The translations under genes were made by a program, and so were the position numbers. A stretch of 64,000 bases of DNA, from assembly GCA_020073445.1 (NCBI GenBank), contig JAIQFE010000012.1, positions 62,001 to 126,000 on the forward strand, read 5' to 3'. The stretch is from Terriglobia bacterium (GTDB lineage: Bacteria > Acidobacteriota > Terriglobia > Bryobacterales > Bryobacteraceae). Positions 1 through 7,715 of the stretch are shown here, piece by piece; position 1 is the first letter of the stretch, and each line of letters starts with the position of its first letter. The notes under the pieces are model-generated. The model was not told the origin of the DNA. It made no database searches and saw only the letters and a program-made list of their open reading frames with translations.

Positions 1-1805
1 ACGCTGCCTTGGCCCAGTAGCCCGCGTCGATATGCCTGCTCGGGGCCCCACGTGACCCGGCGGAAGTCCGCGCCGTAAATGTTGGGCACTCCGTAGTGCT
101 TGGCCAGCCGCTCATTCAAGAACGTATAGTCCGCGTTCAACAGATCCAGAACGCTCCGGTTCTCTTTGATGACGCTCTGAAACAGCAGTTCCGTCTCGCG
201 CCGGAAGCTCTTGCGAAGTTCGTCATCCCAGTTGGGATAGAACACGCCGTCGGGAGAAGTCGTGGGAAGGTTACGCAAATAAAGAAGCTGATCGCCGAAG
301 GTTTCAACGAGTGCATCTGCTTTGGGATCCGCCAGCATACGACGGACCTCGCGCTCTAGCACCGCCGGAACATGCAGCTGGTTCTTCGCCGCGACATCGA
401 TCAGAGCGTCATCCGGGATGCTGCTCCAGAGAAGGAACGAAAGCCGCGAAGCCAGTTCCAGGTCGGTGATCCGGTAGGCCTGGCCGGCGCGAACGCTTTC
501 GGGTTCCCGTTCCGCGCGCACCAGGAACTGCGGGCTGGTCAAGATGCGCCGCAGGGCCAGCTCGATACCGTCCTGGAAGGTCCCTTCGCGGCGGCCCTCC
601 TGATAGAAACCCTGCACCCACTCCATGTCCTGTGGGACCACAGGCCTGCGATAGGCGCGACGCAAGAGCGTAGTCAGGATTTGCTTGGCGCAGGGCCCTT
701 CCTGCTCCGCGCTAGAAGGTTGGCAGGTGTAGACTTTACGAATGCTCCGGGAGTCTTCCGCCCGCGTCGCCGTGAAAGGTCCGCGAATACGTACCGTTCC
801 GATGGCCGGATGGTATTCGAGCTGCGGAATCGGATTGTCTTCGAGCGATTTGCGATCGTATTGCCGGATCAGGTCCAGGCTCGGCCGAAAATTCTCCGCG
901 AGAAACGTTATGCCCACCAGATGCGAGCCGGCCTTCAACGGGATGGTGACGTCGATCGAACCATCGTTATCCGAAGAATTGGCAGCCGACAGACCCACAC
1001 CCCGGTAATCGCGGGTTTCTACAAGTTCGTTATCAATGAACAGCGCCAGCTTCTCGTTCGGAATGAACTTGCCTAGACCGAAGTTTGCAATGGAGAACTT
1101 ATATTCGCCATTCGACGGAAAAACATGGCGAATCGCCATCCCTCCGCGAGTCCCGAACGGCAGTCCACTCACGCGCTCGGTCTGCGAAGTATCGGCGGGT
1201 GAGATATAGGCGGCTTCCGTCGGCGATTTCCAGAAGCCCACGGCCATCCGTGAGATACGAGCCGCCGCCGATGTGTAGGCTTCGAGAAGTGTGGGCGAAA
1301 TCGTTAAGGAACCCGCAATATTGTCGAATCCATGAGCCGAATCGTCGGGAGGAAGCAGCGAAGCGACATCGATCTCCAGATCAAGAAGATCGCGGATCGC
1401 GTTCTTATACTCGGTGCGGTTCAGCCGATGCAGGATGACGGAACCCGGATTGGGATGGGCAGCCGCTTTCTTATCGATTTCCGCCTCCAGCCAGTCGCGA
1501 ACGTTTTCGTAAGTCGCGAGCGGCGGCCGGGGCATGCCCGGAGGAGGCATCATGCCCGCGCGCATCTTGCGGATCACCCTCTCCCAAATCTCCGGATGGT
1601 CGCCCGCCATCGCCAGATCGGCTTTTTCGAGCGAGAAGTTCGCAGTCTTTGTTTTATCGTTATGGCACCCGACGCAGTACTGGTCGAGCACGGTCTTCGC
1701 TGTTTGAGACGTGGCCGTTTGGGGTGCAGTTGGGCGCGCGACCTGCTGGAAGCCGGATAGCGCGGCAGCGGCCAACAGCCCGGTCATCAGCAGTCTGGTT
1801 TTCAT
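1..1805 (-). CDS. PSD1-type cytochrome c / DUF1592-series protein (3' part outside window)
   Basis: The reading frame starts at the ATG complementary to 1803-1805 and stays open to base 1, so its C-terminus lies beyond the window. The translation begins MKTRLLMTGLLAAAALSGF, a signal peptide, followed by a heme c site CVGCHN. Next come a DUF1587-like segment (HRLNRTEYKNAIRDLL), a beta-rich middle, a DUF1595-like segment, DUF1592 (LASRLSFLLWSSIPDDALID) and the start of DUF1588 at the edge. It is a paralogue of the complete gene at 11555-13879. The family is exported and probably involved in periplasmic electron transfer or substrate oxidation; the reaction is not known. Its ATG overlaps the stop of the upstream zinc-ribbon gene (ATGA), so the two are probably translationally coupled. 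Confidence 0.88.
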   Translation of the reverse strand, partial: MKTRLLMTGLLAAAALSGFQQVARPTAPQTATSQTAKTVLDQYCVGCHNDKTKTANFSLEKADLAMAGDHPEIWERVIRKMRAGMMPPPGMPRPPLATYENVRDWLEAEIDKKAAAHPNPGSVILHRLNRTEYKNAIRDLLDLEIDVASLLPPDDSAHGFDNIAGSLTISPTLLEAYTSAAARISRMAVGFWKSPTEAAYISPADTSQTERVSGLPFGTRGGMAIRHVFPSNGEYKFSIANFGLGKFIPNEKLALFIDNELVETRDYRGVGLSAANSSDNDGSIDVTIPLKAGSHLVGITFLAENFRPSLDLIRQYDRKSLEDNPIPQLEYHPAIGTVRIRGPFTATRAEDSRSIRKVYTCQPSSAEQEGPCAKQILTTLLRRAYRRPVVPQDMEWVQGFYQEGRREGTFQDGIELALRRILTSPQFLVRAEREPESVRAGQAYRITDLELASRLSFLLWSSIPDDALIDVAAKNQLHVPAVLEREVRRMLADPKADALVETFGDQLLYLRNLPTTSPDGVFYPNWDDELRKSFRRETELLFQSVIKENRSVLDLLNADYTFLNERLAKHYGVPNIYGADFRRVTWGPEQAYRRGLLGQGS

Positions 1806-2065
1806 TTGTGCGCCGCGTCGCCGAAATGATCGTGGTGTTGCGAGTGCTCACTTCGCTGTTTGTCCTGCCGCCTCGCCGCCGCACGCTGGTGAGCGGCGCT
1901 CAGGTTTGCCGCGCGGCTGGATTCGGAGCTAACGGCGCAGAGCGACACCAGGCGCCGCACGCGCTCCACCCCGCAGGACGGACATGCAGCTTGGGGACTG
2001 TTCGCCCGTTCCAGGTGCTCAAACTGCTGTTCGCACGCGAGGCATTCATACTCAAAAATGGGCAT
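1802..2065 (-). CDS. FmdB-family zinc ribbon protein
   Basis: 87-residue protein starting MPIFEYECLACEQQFEHLER; the family's hallmark N-terminus MPxYEYxC fixes the start at 2065 rather than at an upstream in-frame start at 2092. Two CxxC knuckles (CLAC, CPSC) form a single zinc ribbon in the first 40 residues. The C-terminal half is polar and His/Arg-rich with no recognisable domain. FmdB-type ribbons are small cytoplasmic proteins, proposed to be regulatory. The gene is first in a two-gene unit and overlaps the downstream cytochrome gene by 4 nt. Confidence 0.75.
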   Translation of the reverse strand: MPIFEYECLACEQQFEHLERANSPQAACPSCGVERVRRLVSLCAVSSESSRAANLSAAHQRAAARRQDKQRSEHSQHHDHFGDAAHK

Positions 2066-2107
2066 AAAACATCCATCCCCACCGAGCGGCACACTCCACC
2101 ACCCGAT

Positions 2108-2136
2108 ATGTTATCCGAATTTGCGCCCGGAAACAA
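2108..2136 (-). promoter_or_regulatory. possible sigma-70 promoter for fmdB-cytochrome unit
   Basis: On the minus strand a TTGTTT box (2131-2136) and a TAACAT box (2108-2113) are separated by 17 nt and end about 40 nt upstream of the zinc-ribbon start. The -35 match is weak (3/6), the -10 fair (4/6). Confidence 0.3.
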
Positions 2137-2260
2137 TCGTTTCTGCTTATGGAGTGATAGGGTTGGCGACTAGCGGCGGGCCGTAAAGTCCTGGGCCATC
2201 CTGCACGTTCACTTGCGCTGGAGTCACCCAAGTTGCATACCATAGCAGTCTGGAGATCCC

Positions 2261-3307
2261 GTGAAAGCACTCGTCAAGGCGCACGCCCAACCCGGCCTGT
2301 GGCTAGAAGATATTCCCGAGCCCACGATCGGCATCAATGACGTTCTGATCCGCGTCCACCGCACCGGAATCTGCGGCACGGATGTGCACATCTATGACTG
2401 GGATTCCTGGGCCCAACAGACCATCCCGGTGCCCATGGCGATCGGCCATGAATTCGTCGGCGAGATCGCCGCCATCGGCTCCAACGTCATCGATTTTCAT
2501 CCGGGAGAGCTGGTCTCGGGCGAGGGCCACGTGGTGTGCGGGCGCTGCCGCAACTGCATGGCCGGGGATCGTCACCTGTGCGCGCACACCTCGGGTGTCG
2601 GCGTGAACCGGCCCGGCTGCTTTGCCGAATACATCTCTTTGCCCATGACCAACGTTTGGCGCCATGATCCCCGGGTGGACCGCGACGCCGCCGCCATTTT
2701 CGATCCCTTCGGCAACGCCGTGCACACCGCGCTCTCATTTAACGTGCTGGGTGAGGACGTTCTGATCACCGGCGCAGGCCCGATCGGCATCATGGCCGCC
2801 GCTGTGGTACGCCACGCCGGTGCGCGCTATGTGGTGATCACCGACGTCAACGACTATCGTCTGGATCTGGCCCGCAAAGTGAAGGTCGACCTGGCGATCA
2901 ATGTTAAGAACGACGCCAAGCACGAGTCCGTCGCGGCCGCTCAGAAACAACTGGGCATGACCGAGGGCTTCGACGTGGGCCTGGAGATGTCGGGTAACCC
3001 GTCGGCCTTCCGCGAAATGATCTCCAACATGGCGCACGGCGGACGGATCGCCATGTTGGGCATTCCCACTCAGGAAATGTCCATCAACTGGCGCGACGTG
3101 ATCTTTAACATGCTCCACATCAAAGGCATCTACGGCCGGGAAATGTACGAGACCTGGTATAAGATGACCGTGCTGCTGCAATCCGGCCTCGACATCAGGC
3201 CGGTGATCACGCATCGCCTCAGCTATAAGGACTACGAGCAGGCTTTTCAAGTAATGCGCTCGGGCAACAGCGGCAAGGTGATTCTGAATTGGGAGGAGCT
3301 TGAGTAA
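2261..3307 (+). CDS. tdh: L-threonine 3-dehydrogenase
   Basis: 348 residues, the usual length for Tdh. It oxidises L-threonine to 2-amino-3-oxobutyrate with NAD+. Visible features are the catalytic-zinc segment ([11 protein letters not shown] then GHEFVGEI), the four-cysteine structural zinc lobe ([15 protein letters not shown]) and the Rossmann motif GAGPIG near residue 172. The start is GTG with GGAG five bases upstream. It lies directly before kbl, whose product uses the unstable intermediate, the standard threonine-to-glycine pathway pair. Confidence 0.95.
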   Translation: MKALVKAHAQPGLWLEDIPEPTIGINDVLIRVHRTGICGTDVHIYDWDSWAQQTIPVPMAIGHEFVGEIAAIGSNVIDFHPGELVSGEGHVVCGRCRNCMAGDRHLCAHTSGVGVNRPGCFAEYISLPMTNVWRHDPRVDRDAAAIFDPFGNAVHTALSFNVLGEDVLITGAGPIGIMAAAVVRHAGARYVVITDVNDYRLDLARKVKVDLAINVKNDAKHESVAAAQKQLGMTEGFDVGLEMSGNPSAFREMISNMAHGGRIAMLGIPTQEMSINWRDVIFNMLHIKGIYGREMYETWYKMTVLLQSGLDIRPVITHRLSYKDYEQAFQVMRSGNSGKVILNWEELE

Positions 3308-3308
3308 A

Positions 3309-4490
3309 ATGCTGGGCGCGTATCAGCAACACGTCGAATCGCAACTCCAGGAAATTCGCAGCGCGGGACTATGGAAGCCTGAGCGCATTCTCGACTCGCC
3401 ACAGCGCCCCGGTGCCCGGATGCACGGCGGACAGGATGTTGTGGTGCTGTGCGCCAACAATTACCTGGGTCTGGCCGACGACCCTCGCGTGATCGCCGCA
3501 GCGCGTGCGGCACTCGACCGCTGGGGCTATGGTATGGCGTCCGTACGCTTCATCTGCGGCACCCAGGAGCAACACAAGGAACTGGAACACGAGATCGCCG
3601 GCTTCCTCGGCATGGACGATAGCATTCTGTATTCGTCCTGTTTCGACGCCAACGGCGGGCTGTTCGAAACGCTGCTCGGCGCAGAAGACGCGGTCATCTC
3701 CGACGAACTCAACCACGCCTCCATCATCGACGGCGTGCGATTGTCCAAAGCCCAGCGCTTCCGCTATAAGAACTGCGACCTGGTGGATCTGGAAAAGCAA
3801 CTGCAAGCTGCGCAAAGCGCCCGATTCCGCTTGATCGCCACCGATGGCGTCTTCTCCATGGATGGATACATCGCCCCCCTGGGAGGCATTTGCGATCTCG
3901 CCGAACAATACAACGCCCTGGTCATGGTGGACGATTCGCACGCCGTGGGTTTCATGGGCACCAACGGTCGCGGGACGCACGAGCACGCCGGAGTGATGGG
4001 CCGCGTCGATATTCTCACCGGCACTCTGGGCAAGGCTCTCGGAGGAGCCAGCGGCGGCTACATCGCGGCGGCCAAGCCCATCGTCGATCTGCTGCGGCAG
4101 CGGTCGCGACCGTATTTGTTCTCGAATTCACTCGCGCCGGCCATCGTGGCAGCTTCGATCGAAACCTTGAAGATTCTGCGGTCGTCGCACGAGTTGCCCC
4201 GGCGGCTGATGAGCAACACCGCCTTCTTTCGGCGCCGCATGACCGAGCTGGGCCTGGACATTCTGCCGGGCGAGCACCCCATTGTCCCTGTGATGATCGG
4301 CGATGCAGCCAAGGCCGGACGCGTGGCTGAATATCTGCTCGAACGCGGAGTCTACGTAATCGGCTTTTCCTATCCGGTGGTGCCGATGGGCAAGGCTCGG
4401 ATTCGCACGCAAGTGTGTGCGGCCCACACCGAAGAGCAGCTCAATCGCGCGGCGCAACTGTTTCAGGAAGCTTCGCGCAACGTGAAGTGA
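3309..4490 (+). CDS. kbl: 2-amino-3-ketobutyrate coenzyme A ligase (glycine C-acetyltransferase)
   Basis: 393 residues, PLP-dependent alpha-oxoamine synthase family. It cleaves 2-amino-3-ketobutyrate with CoA to glycine and acetyl-CoA, completing the threonine degradation begun by Tdh. Seen: the N-terminus [20 protein letters not shown], which aligns with Kbl proteins; [12 protein letters not shown]; the [10 protein letters not shown] segment; and the PLP lysine in [11 protein letters not shown] chose the ATG at 3309, ten bases after AGGAG; a TTG at 3300 would add three residues but sits on top of the ribosome-binding site. The stop of tdh is one base upstream, so the pair is an operon. Confidence 0.95.
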   Translation: MLGAYQQHVESQLQEIRSAGLWKPERILDSPQRPGARMHGGQDVVVLCANNYLGLADDPRVIAAARAALDRWGYGMASVRFICGTQEQHKELEHEIAGFLGMDDSILYSSCFDANGGLFETLLGAEDAVISDELNHASIIDGVRLSKAQRFRYKNCDLVDLEKQLQAAQSARFRLIATDGVFSMDGYIAPLGGICDLAEQYNALVMVDDSHAVGFMGTNGRGTHEHAGVMGRVDILTGTLGKALGGASGGYIAAAKPIVDLLRQRSRPYLFSNSLAPAIVAASIETLKILRSSHELPRRLMSNTAFFRRRMTELGLDILPGEHPIVPVMIGDAAKAGRVAEYLLERGVYVIGFSYPVVPMGKARIRTQVCAAHTEEQLNRAAQLFQEASRNVK

Positions 4491-4731
4491 TACCGTCGAT
4501 CTGCTCGTCCACGATCTGTAGCTCGAGATCGAGAAGCTCCCGCCAGACGATCCGCTCTTCCACAGCCTTTCCAAAATTCGGATCTTGCCGATGGTTACGC
4601 ACCAACTGGAGATTCTTTAAGCAATAGAACCCGCGCACGAGCCGTTCGTGAGTCGGGACGCTCGCCGTTGGAACGCGCGAAAGTGCCTCTGCCGGGGGAT
4701 TCACTGTGCTGATCTTGGTTGTCCGGTCCAT
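4441..4731 (-). CDS. small hypothetical protein, convergent with kbl
   Basis: 96-residue open frame overlapping the last 50 bases of kbl tail to tail. It is rich in charged residues, with a helical-looking C-terminal half ([20 protein letters not shown]), and its composition looks like real coding rather than a shadow frame. No domain recognised and no strong ribosome-binding site before the ATG. If it is not real, 4491-4870 is a 380-bp region without a gene, in which I see nothing else. Confidence 0.35.
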   Translation of the reverse strand: MDRTTKISTVNPPAEALSRVPTASVPTHERLVRGFYCLKNLQLVRNHRQDPNFGKAVEERIVWRELLDLELQIVDEQIDGITSRCAKLPETVAPRD

Positions 4732-4870
4732 GATGTAAATCCACAGGCAATCGGCGTTCCAATCGTTCAGACGCGTTAGTCATTTGTTTTCCGCAGCTGA
4801 TTGTGCGATTTGGCGCTTGCGATGGGTAGCTTGGCCCAAAACGCGACCCGACTCTGCGCAATCGTCGGGC

Positions 4871-5314
4871 TTAGTCCAGCTCCGAACCACTGGCTGCCAG
4901 GGCCGGGGGAAAACCGCGGAGGTAGCGCCTCAACTCGTCGCGGACACGGCGGAAAACGGCGAGGCGTTCCTCGTCAGATCCTTCCACCGCGGCCGGATCA
5001 TCGAAGCTATGGTGAATCGTCCCGAGCTTGCCCGGGAAGAGAGGACAGTTTTCCTTGGCGTTGTCGCATACAGTCAGAACGTAGTCGAACGGCTGTGCAA
5101 CGAACTGCTCTACACTCTTGGAGCGGTGACCGGAAATGTCGATTCCCAACTCGCGCATGACGGCGATTGCTTCGGGTCGAACATGGGTCGGCCGCGTCCC
5201 GGCGCTGAAGACTTCGAAGCGATCTCCAGCGTCGTGGCGCAACAAGCCTTCGGCCATTTGGCTCCTGGCCGAATTTCCGGTGCAGAGGATGAGGACTCGT
5301 TTCTTATCGGGCAT
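4871..5314 (-). CDS. arsC: arsenate reductase, low-molecular-weight phosphatase type (second copy)
   Basis: 147 residues from MPDKKRVLILCTGNSARSQM. The P-loop CX5R (CTGNSAR) and the redox-cysteine segment (VCDNAKENCPLFPG) are those of thioredoxin-linked ArsC, which reduces arsenate to arsenite in the cytoplasm. An in-frame start 51 codons upstream would read back through the aquaporin gene with a non-homologous N-terminus, so I use 5314. The start overlaps the end of aqpS by 11 nt. It is the last gene of the ars operon and clearly diverged from the first ArsC (6831-7292), so it is not a recent duplicate. Confidence 0.9.
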   Translation of the reverse strand: MPDKKRVLILCTGNSARSQMAEGLLRHDAGDRFEVFSAGTRPTHVRPEAIAVMRELGIDISGHRSKSVEQFVAQPFDYVLTVCDNAKENCPLFPGKLGTIHHSFDDPAAVEGSDEERLAVFRRVRDELRRYLRGFPPALAASGSELD

Positions 5315-6014
5315 GCGTGCTTTCGGATCGAACGTGCGGAACAACAACGTTTTCCGCGTCTTTGGGACGGGACGGCACAAGCCATCGAAAGAGAGCCGTG
5401 GCCGCGGCGGCGCCCGCCAGTTGGGCAACGATGAATCCAGGAGCGTCGGCGGGCCTGATGCCGGCAAAGGTGTCCGAAGCGGCGCGGGCCAGCGTTACCG
5501 CAGGATTGGCAAAAGACGTCGAGGCAGTGAACCAGTACGCCGCGGTGATGTAAGTTCCGACCGCGAACGGCACAGCCGAGGATCGGTGACGTCCGCAGCC
5601 CCAGATGACCGAGAGCAGCCCGAATGTGGCCACAAATTCGCTAAAAAGCTGGGCGCCTCCGGAGCGTACATGCTGCGATGCGAAAAACAACGGTTCGCCG
5701 AACATCAGGTGAGCGGCCGCGACGCCGGAAAAAGCGCCAACGATCTGCGCGACAACGTAGGCCGGCACCTCGCTCCATGCCAAGCCGCCTTGCGAGGCGT
5801 CCGCCAGCGTGACGGCGGGATTGAAGTGTGCTCCCGAAATCGGCCCGAACGTGAGGATCAACGTAACCAGGGCCGCGCCGGTTGCGATGGTGTTGGCAAG
5901 CAGCGCAATGGCGACGTTGCCGCCCGCCAGCCGGTCGCCCATGATGCCGGATCCGACAACAGCGGCCAACAGGAAGGCCGTTCCCAGCGCCTCAGCTACA
6001 GCACGACGGACCAC
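5304..6014 (-). CDS. aqpS: MIP-family aquaglyceroporin of the ars operon (AqpS-like)
   Basis: 236 residues, six predicted membrane helices and two half-helix motifs, HFNPAVT and FANPAVT, the double NPA signature of the MIP channel family. In Sinorhizobium meliloti AqpS replaces ArsB and lets arsenite leave down its gradient; position between arsM and arsC suggests the same here, or passage of methylated arsenicals. A GTG at 6050 opens the same frame, but the GTG at 6014 is preceded by AAGGAG, so I prefer it. The gene overlaps the end of arsM by 23 nt. Confidence 0.85.
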   Translation of the reverse strand: MVRRAVAEALGTAFLLAAVVGSGIMGDRLAGGNVAIALLANTIATGAALVTLILTFGPISGAHFNPAVTLADASQGGLAWSEVPAYVVAQIVGAFSGVAAAHLMFGEPLFFASQHVRSGGAQLFSEFVATFGLLSVIWGCGRHRSSAVPFAVGTYITAAYWFTASTSFANPAVTLARAASDTFAGIRPADAPGFIVAQLAGAAAATALFRWLVPSRPKDAENVVVPHVRSESTHAR

Positions 6015-6840
6015 AACACTCCTTCGGTTTAAGGGCCGGTTTGGAAGCACGGATAAAAGCGCTCATAAACTTGTTTTCGACCAGCGGCGCCATCGCCTCC
6101 ACGTCGATGCCTTCGCCCGTCAGGAATTGCCGGGCGTCCTCGATCCCGTAGAGGCGCGTCGGCTCGATGTCGACGTTATCGAATCCGGCCCGGGTGAGCT
6201 TGTGAACATACTCGGAGTCTTTCAACGCCCCCGCGATGCAGCCGACCCACATTTCCATGCTCCGGCGCACCTGTTCCGGCACCTCGCCGCGAACAACCAC
6301 ATCGGAGACGGCGAAGCGCCCGCCGGGCTTCAGTACGCGGAACGCCTCGCGCAGCACCTTGTCCTTGTCTGCTGAGAGATTGATCACGCAGTTGGAAATG
6401 ATCACGTCGACGGAGTTGTCGGGCAGGGGGATATGTTCGATCTCGCCTTTTAGAAACTCGACGTTCTCAACTCTGGCTTTGCGTTGATTCTCCCTGGCGA
6501 GTGCCAGCATTTCATCGGTCATGTCGAGGCCGTAAGCTTTGCCGGTGGGACCGACCCGCCGGGCGGAAAGCAGCACGTCGATGCCGCCGCCGGAGCCGAG
6601 ATCGAGGACGGTTTCGCCGATTTTCAGTTCGGCTAGCGCAGTCGGGTTACCGCAGCCCAGAGACGCCAGGACGGCGTCTCCTGGAATCTGGCTGGTCTGG
6701 CTTGCGTCATAGAGATTCGTTGTGATCGGATCGACGCATCCGAGCGAACTCGCGGCCCCGCCGCAGCACGAACTGCCCCCGGATTTGACACGGAGCGCAG
6801 CCGCGCCGTATTTCTCTCGTACTGTTTCCTTCACATCCAT
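5992..6840 (-). CDS. arsM: arsenite S-adenosylmethionine methyltransferase
   Basis: 282 residues. It transfers methyl groups from SAM to As(III), giving mono-, di- and trimethyl arsenicals. Seen: N-terminal CCGG and SLGCVDP; the SAM motif VLDLGSGGGIDVLLSARRVG; SLGCGNPT; NCVINL, containing a conserved As-binding cysteine; MWVGCIAGAL, containing another; and a Cys-rich tail CCGPSCC. The ATG overlaps the stop of arsC by 10 nt. Third gene of the ars operon. Confidence 0.93.
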   Translation of the reverse strand: MDVKETVREKYGAAALRVKSGGSSCCGGAASSLGCVDPITTNLYDASQTSQIPGDAVLASLGCGNPTALAELKIGETVLDLGSGGGIDVLLSARRVGPTGKAYGLDMTDEMLALARENQRKARVENVEFLKGEIEHIPLPDNSVDVIISNCVINLSADKDKVLREAFRVLKPGGRFAVSDVVVRGEVPEQVRRSMEMWVGCIAGALKDSEYVHKLTRAGFDNVDIEPTRLYGIEDARQFLTGEGIDVEAMAPLVENKFMSAFIRASKPALKPKECCGPSCCS

Positions 6841-7292
6841 GCTGACTTCCCTTTCCCCGGCTTGCTATGGTGATGTTCTTTCACGAATTCACCGACATGA
6901 TGGCGGATCGCGTCGCGAGCATGCCGTACCGCGGCGCCGTGATCGAGCCCTGCCGTCTCCAGCGCGACCGGACTATCGATGTGCCATTTCTGTCGCCAGA
7001 TGGCACCAGGGAAAACCGGACACGATCGCTCCTGTTCCCGGTCGCAAAGCGTGATGACATAGTGAAATCGTTGACGCAAATACGGATCGACCGCCTTGGT
7101 CCGCGCCGACGAGATATCGATGCCGACTTCCTGCATCGCGGCCACGGCGTCCGGGTCGAGCTCGCCCGCTTTCGCTCCCGCGCTTATAATCTCGATTTCG
7201 TCGCCAACCATCTCGCGAAGAAATGCCTCTGCCATCTGGGTACGGCAGGAATTCTCCGTGCAAAGAAACAAGACTTTCGGTCGGATAGCCAT
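6831..7292 (-). CDS. arsC: arsenate reductase, low-molecular-weight phosphatase type (first copy)
   Basis: 153 residues. It begins MAIRPKVLFLCTENSCRTQM with the CX5R nucleophile loop CTENSCR, and carries the resolving-cysteine segment LCDREQERSCPVFPG typical of thioredoxin-coupled ArsC. It reduces arsenate to arsenite, the substrate of the adjacent ArsM and the AqpS channel. It starts 9 nt after the arsR stop. The tail is His/Lys-rich (KEHHHSKPGKGK), which is not a family feature and could be a metal-binding extension. Confidence 0.92.
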   Translation of the reverse strand: MAIRPKVLFLCTENSCRTQMAEAFLREMVGDEIEIISAGAKAGELDPDAVAAMQEVGIDISSARTKAVDPYLRQRFHYVITLCDREQERSCPVFPGAIWRQKWHIDSPVALETAGLDHGAAVRHARDAIRHHVGEFVKEHHHSKPGKGKSAWM

Positions 7293-7301
7293 TCTCGTCT
7301 C

Positions 7302-7664
7302 CTACTTACAGATCTGGGTGATTTTGGCGGGCTTAATAGCCTTGTTGCGAGTGCAGCACTCGGCGTAGAGAAACCCGAGCAGTTCCTCTAGCGCGGCAGT
7401 ATTCGCGGTGTACCGCAAGAACGTACTCTCGCGGCGCACTGCAATGAGATCCTCGTTCTTAAGCTTTTCCAGGTGATGCGACAGAGTGGATGCGGCAATG
7501 CCCAGCTCGTTTTGAATTTCTCCGACCACCATCCCCTCGGGATGAGCCGCCAGGAGCACCCGCAGAATTCGCAGGCGAGGCTCCGCACCAAGGGCGGCGA
7601 ACATGTCTGCATAGGTGGCGGTCCGGTCGGTATCCGGCGAAGCCTTCCAGTGCTGAACTTCCAT
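7302..7664 (-). CDS. arsR: ArsR-family arsenite-responsive repressor
   Basis: 120 residues, winged helix-turn-helix. The core ALGAEPRLRILRVLLAAH and recognition region ASTLSHHLEKLKNEDLI are typical. There is no CVCDL metal motif in the helix; instead a vicinal cysteine pair lies near the C-terminus (YAECCTRNKA), an alternative arsenite site known in some ArsR proteins. First gene of the operon; binding of arsenite should release the repressor. The start codon lies inside the predicted operator and seven bases after the -10 box, so the mRNA is probably leaderless. Confidence 0.92.
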   Translation of the reverse strand: MEVQHWKASPDTDRTATYADMFAALGAEPRLRILRVLLAAHPEGMVVGEIQNELGIAASTLSHHLEKLKNEDLIAVRRESTFLRYTANTAALEELLGFLYAECCTRNKAIKPAKITQICK

Positions 7665-7698
7665 ACTTCGAGTATAGTGGAAGTATGGAATTAGTCAA
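7659..7698 (-). promoter_or_regulatory. ars operon promoter overlapping an ArsR operator palindrome
   Basis: On the minus strand TTGACT (7693-7698) and TATACT (7671-7676) are 16 nt apart, a near-consensus sigma-70 promoter. The expected transcription start falls on the A of the arsR ATG (7664). An 11-bp perfect inverted repeat, TTCCATACTTC at 7659-7669 and GAAGTATGGAA at 7680-7690, covers the spacer and the start codon. A second short palindrome, ATACTTCGAGTAT (7663-7675), nests inside it. The repressor would occlude both the -10 box and the start codon. Confidence 0.8.
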
Positions 7699-7715
7699 GA
7701 GACCAGGTGATGAGC

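Noticed and set aside
4415-4627. 70-codon plus-strand frame at the end of kbl
   Set aside because: Ser/Arg-rich shadow of kbl and of the minus-strand hypothetical.
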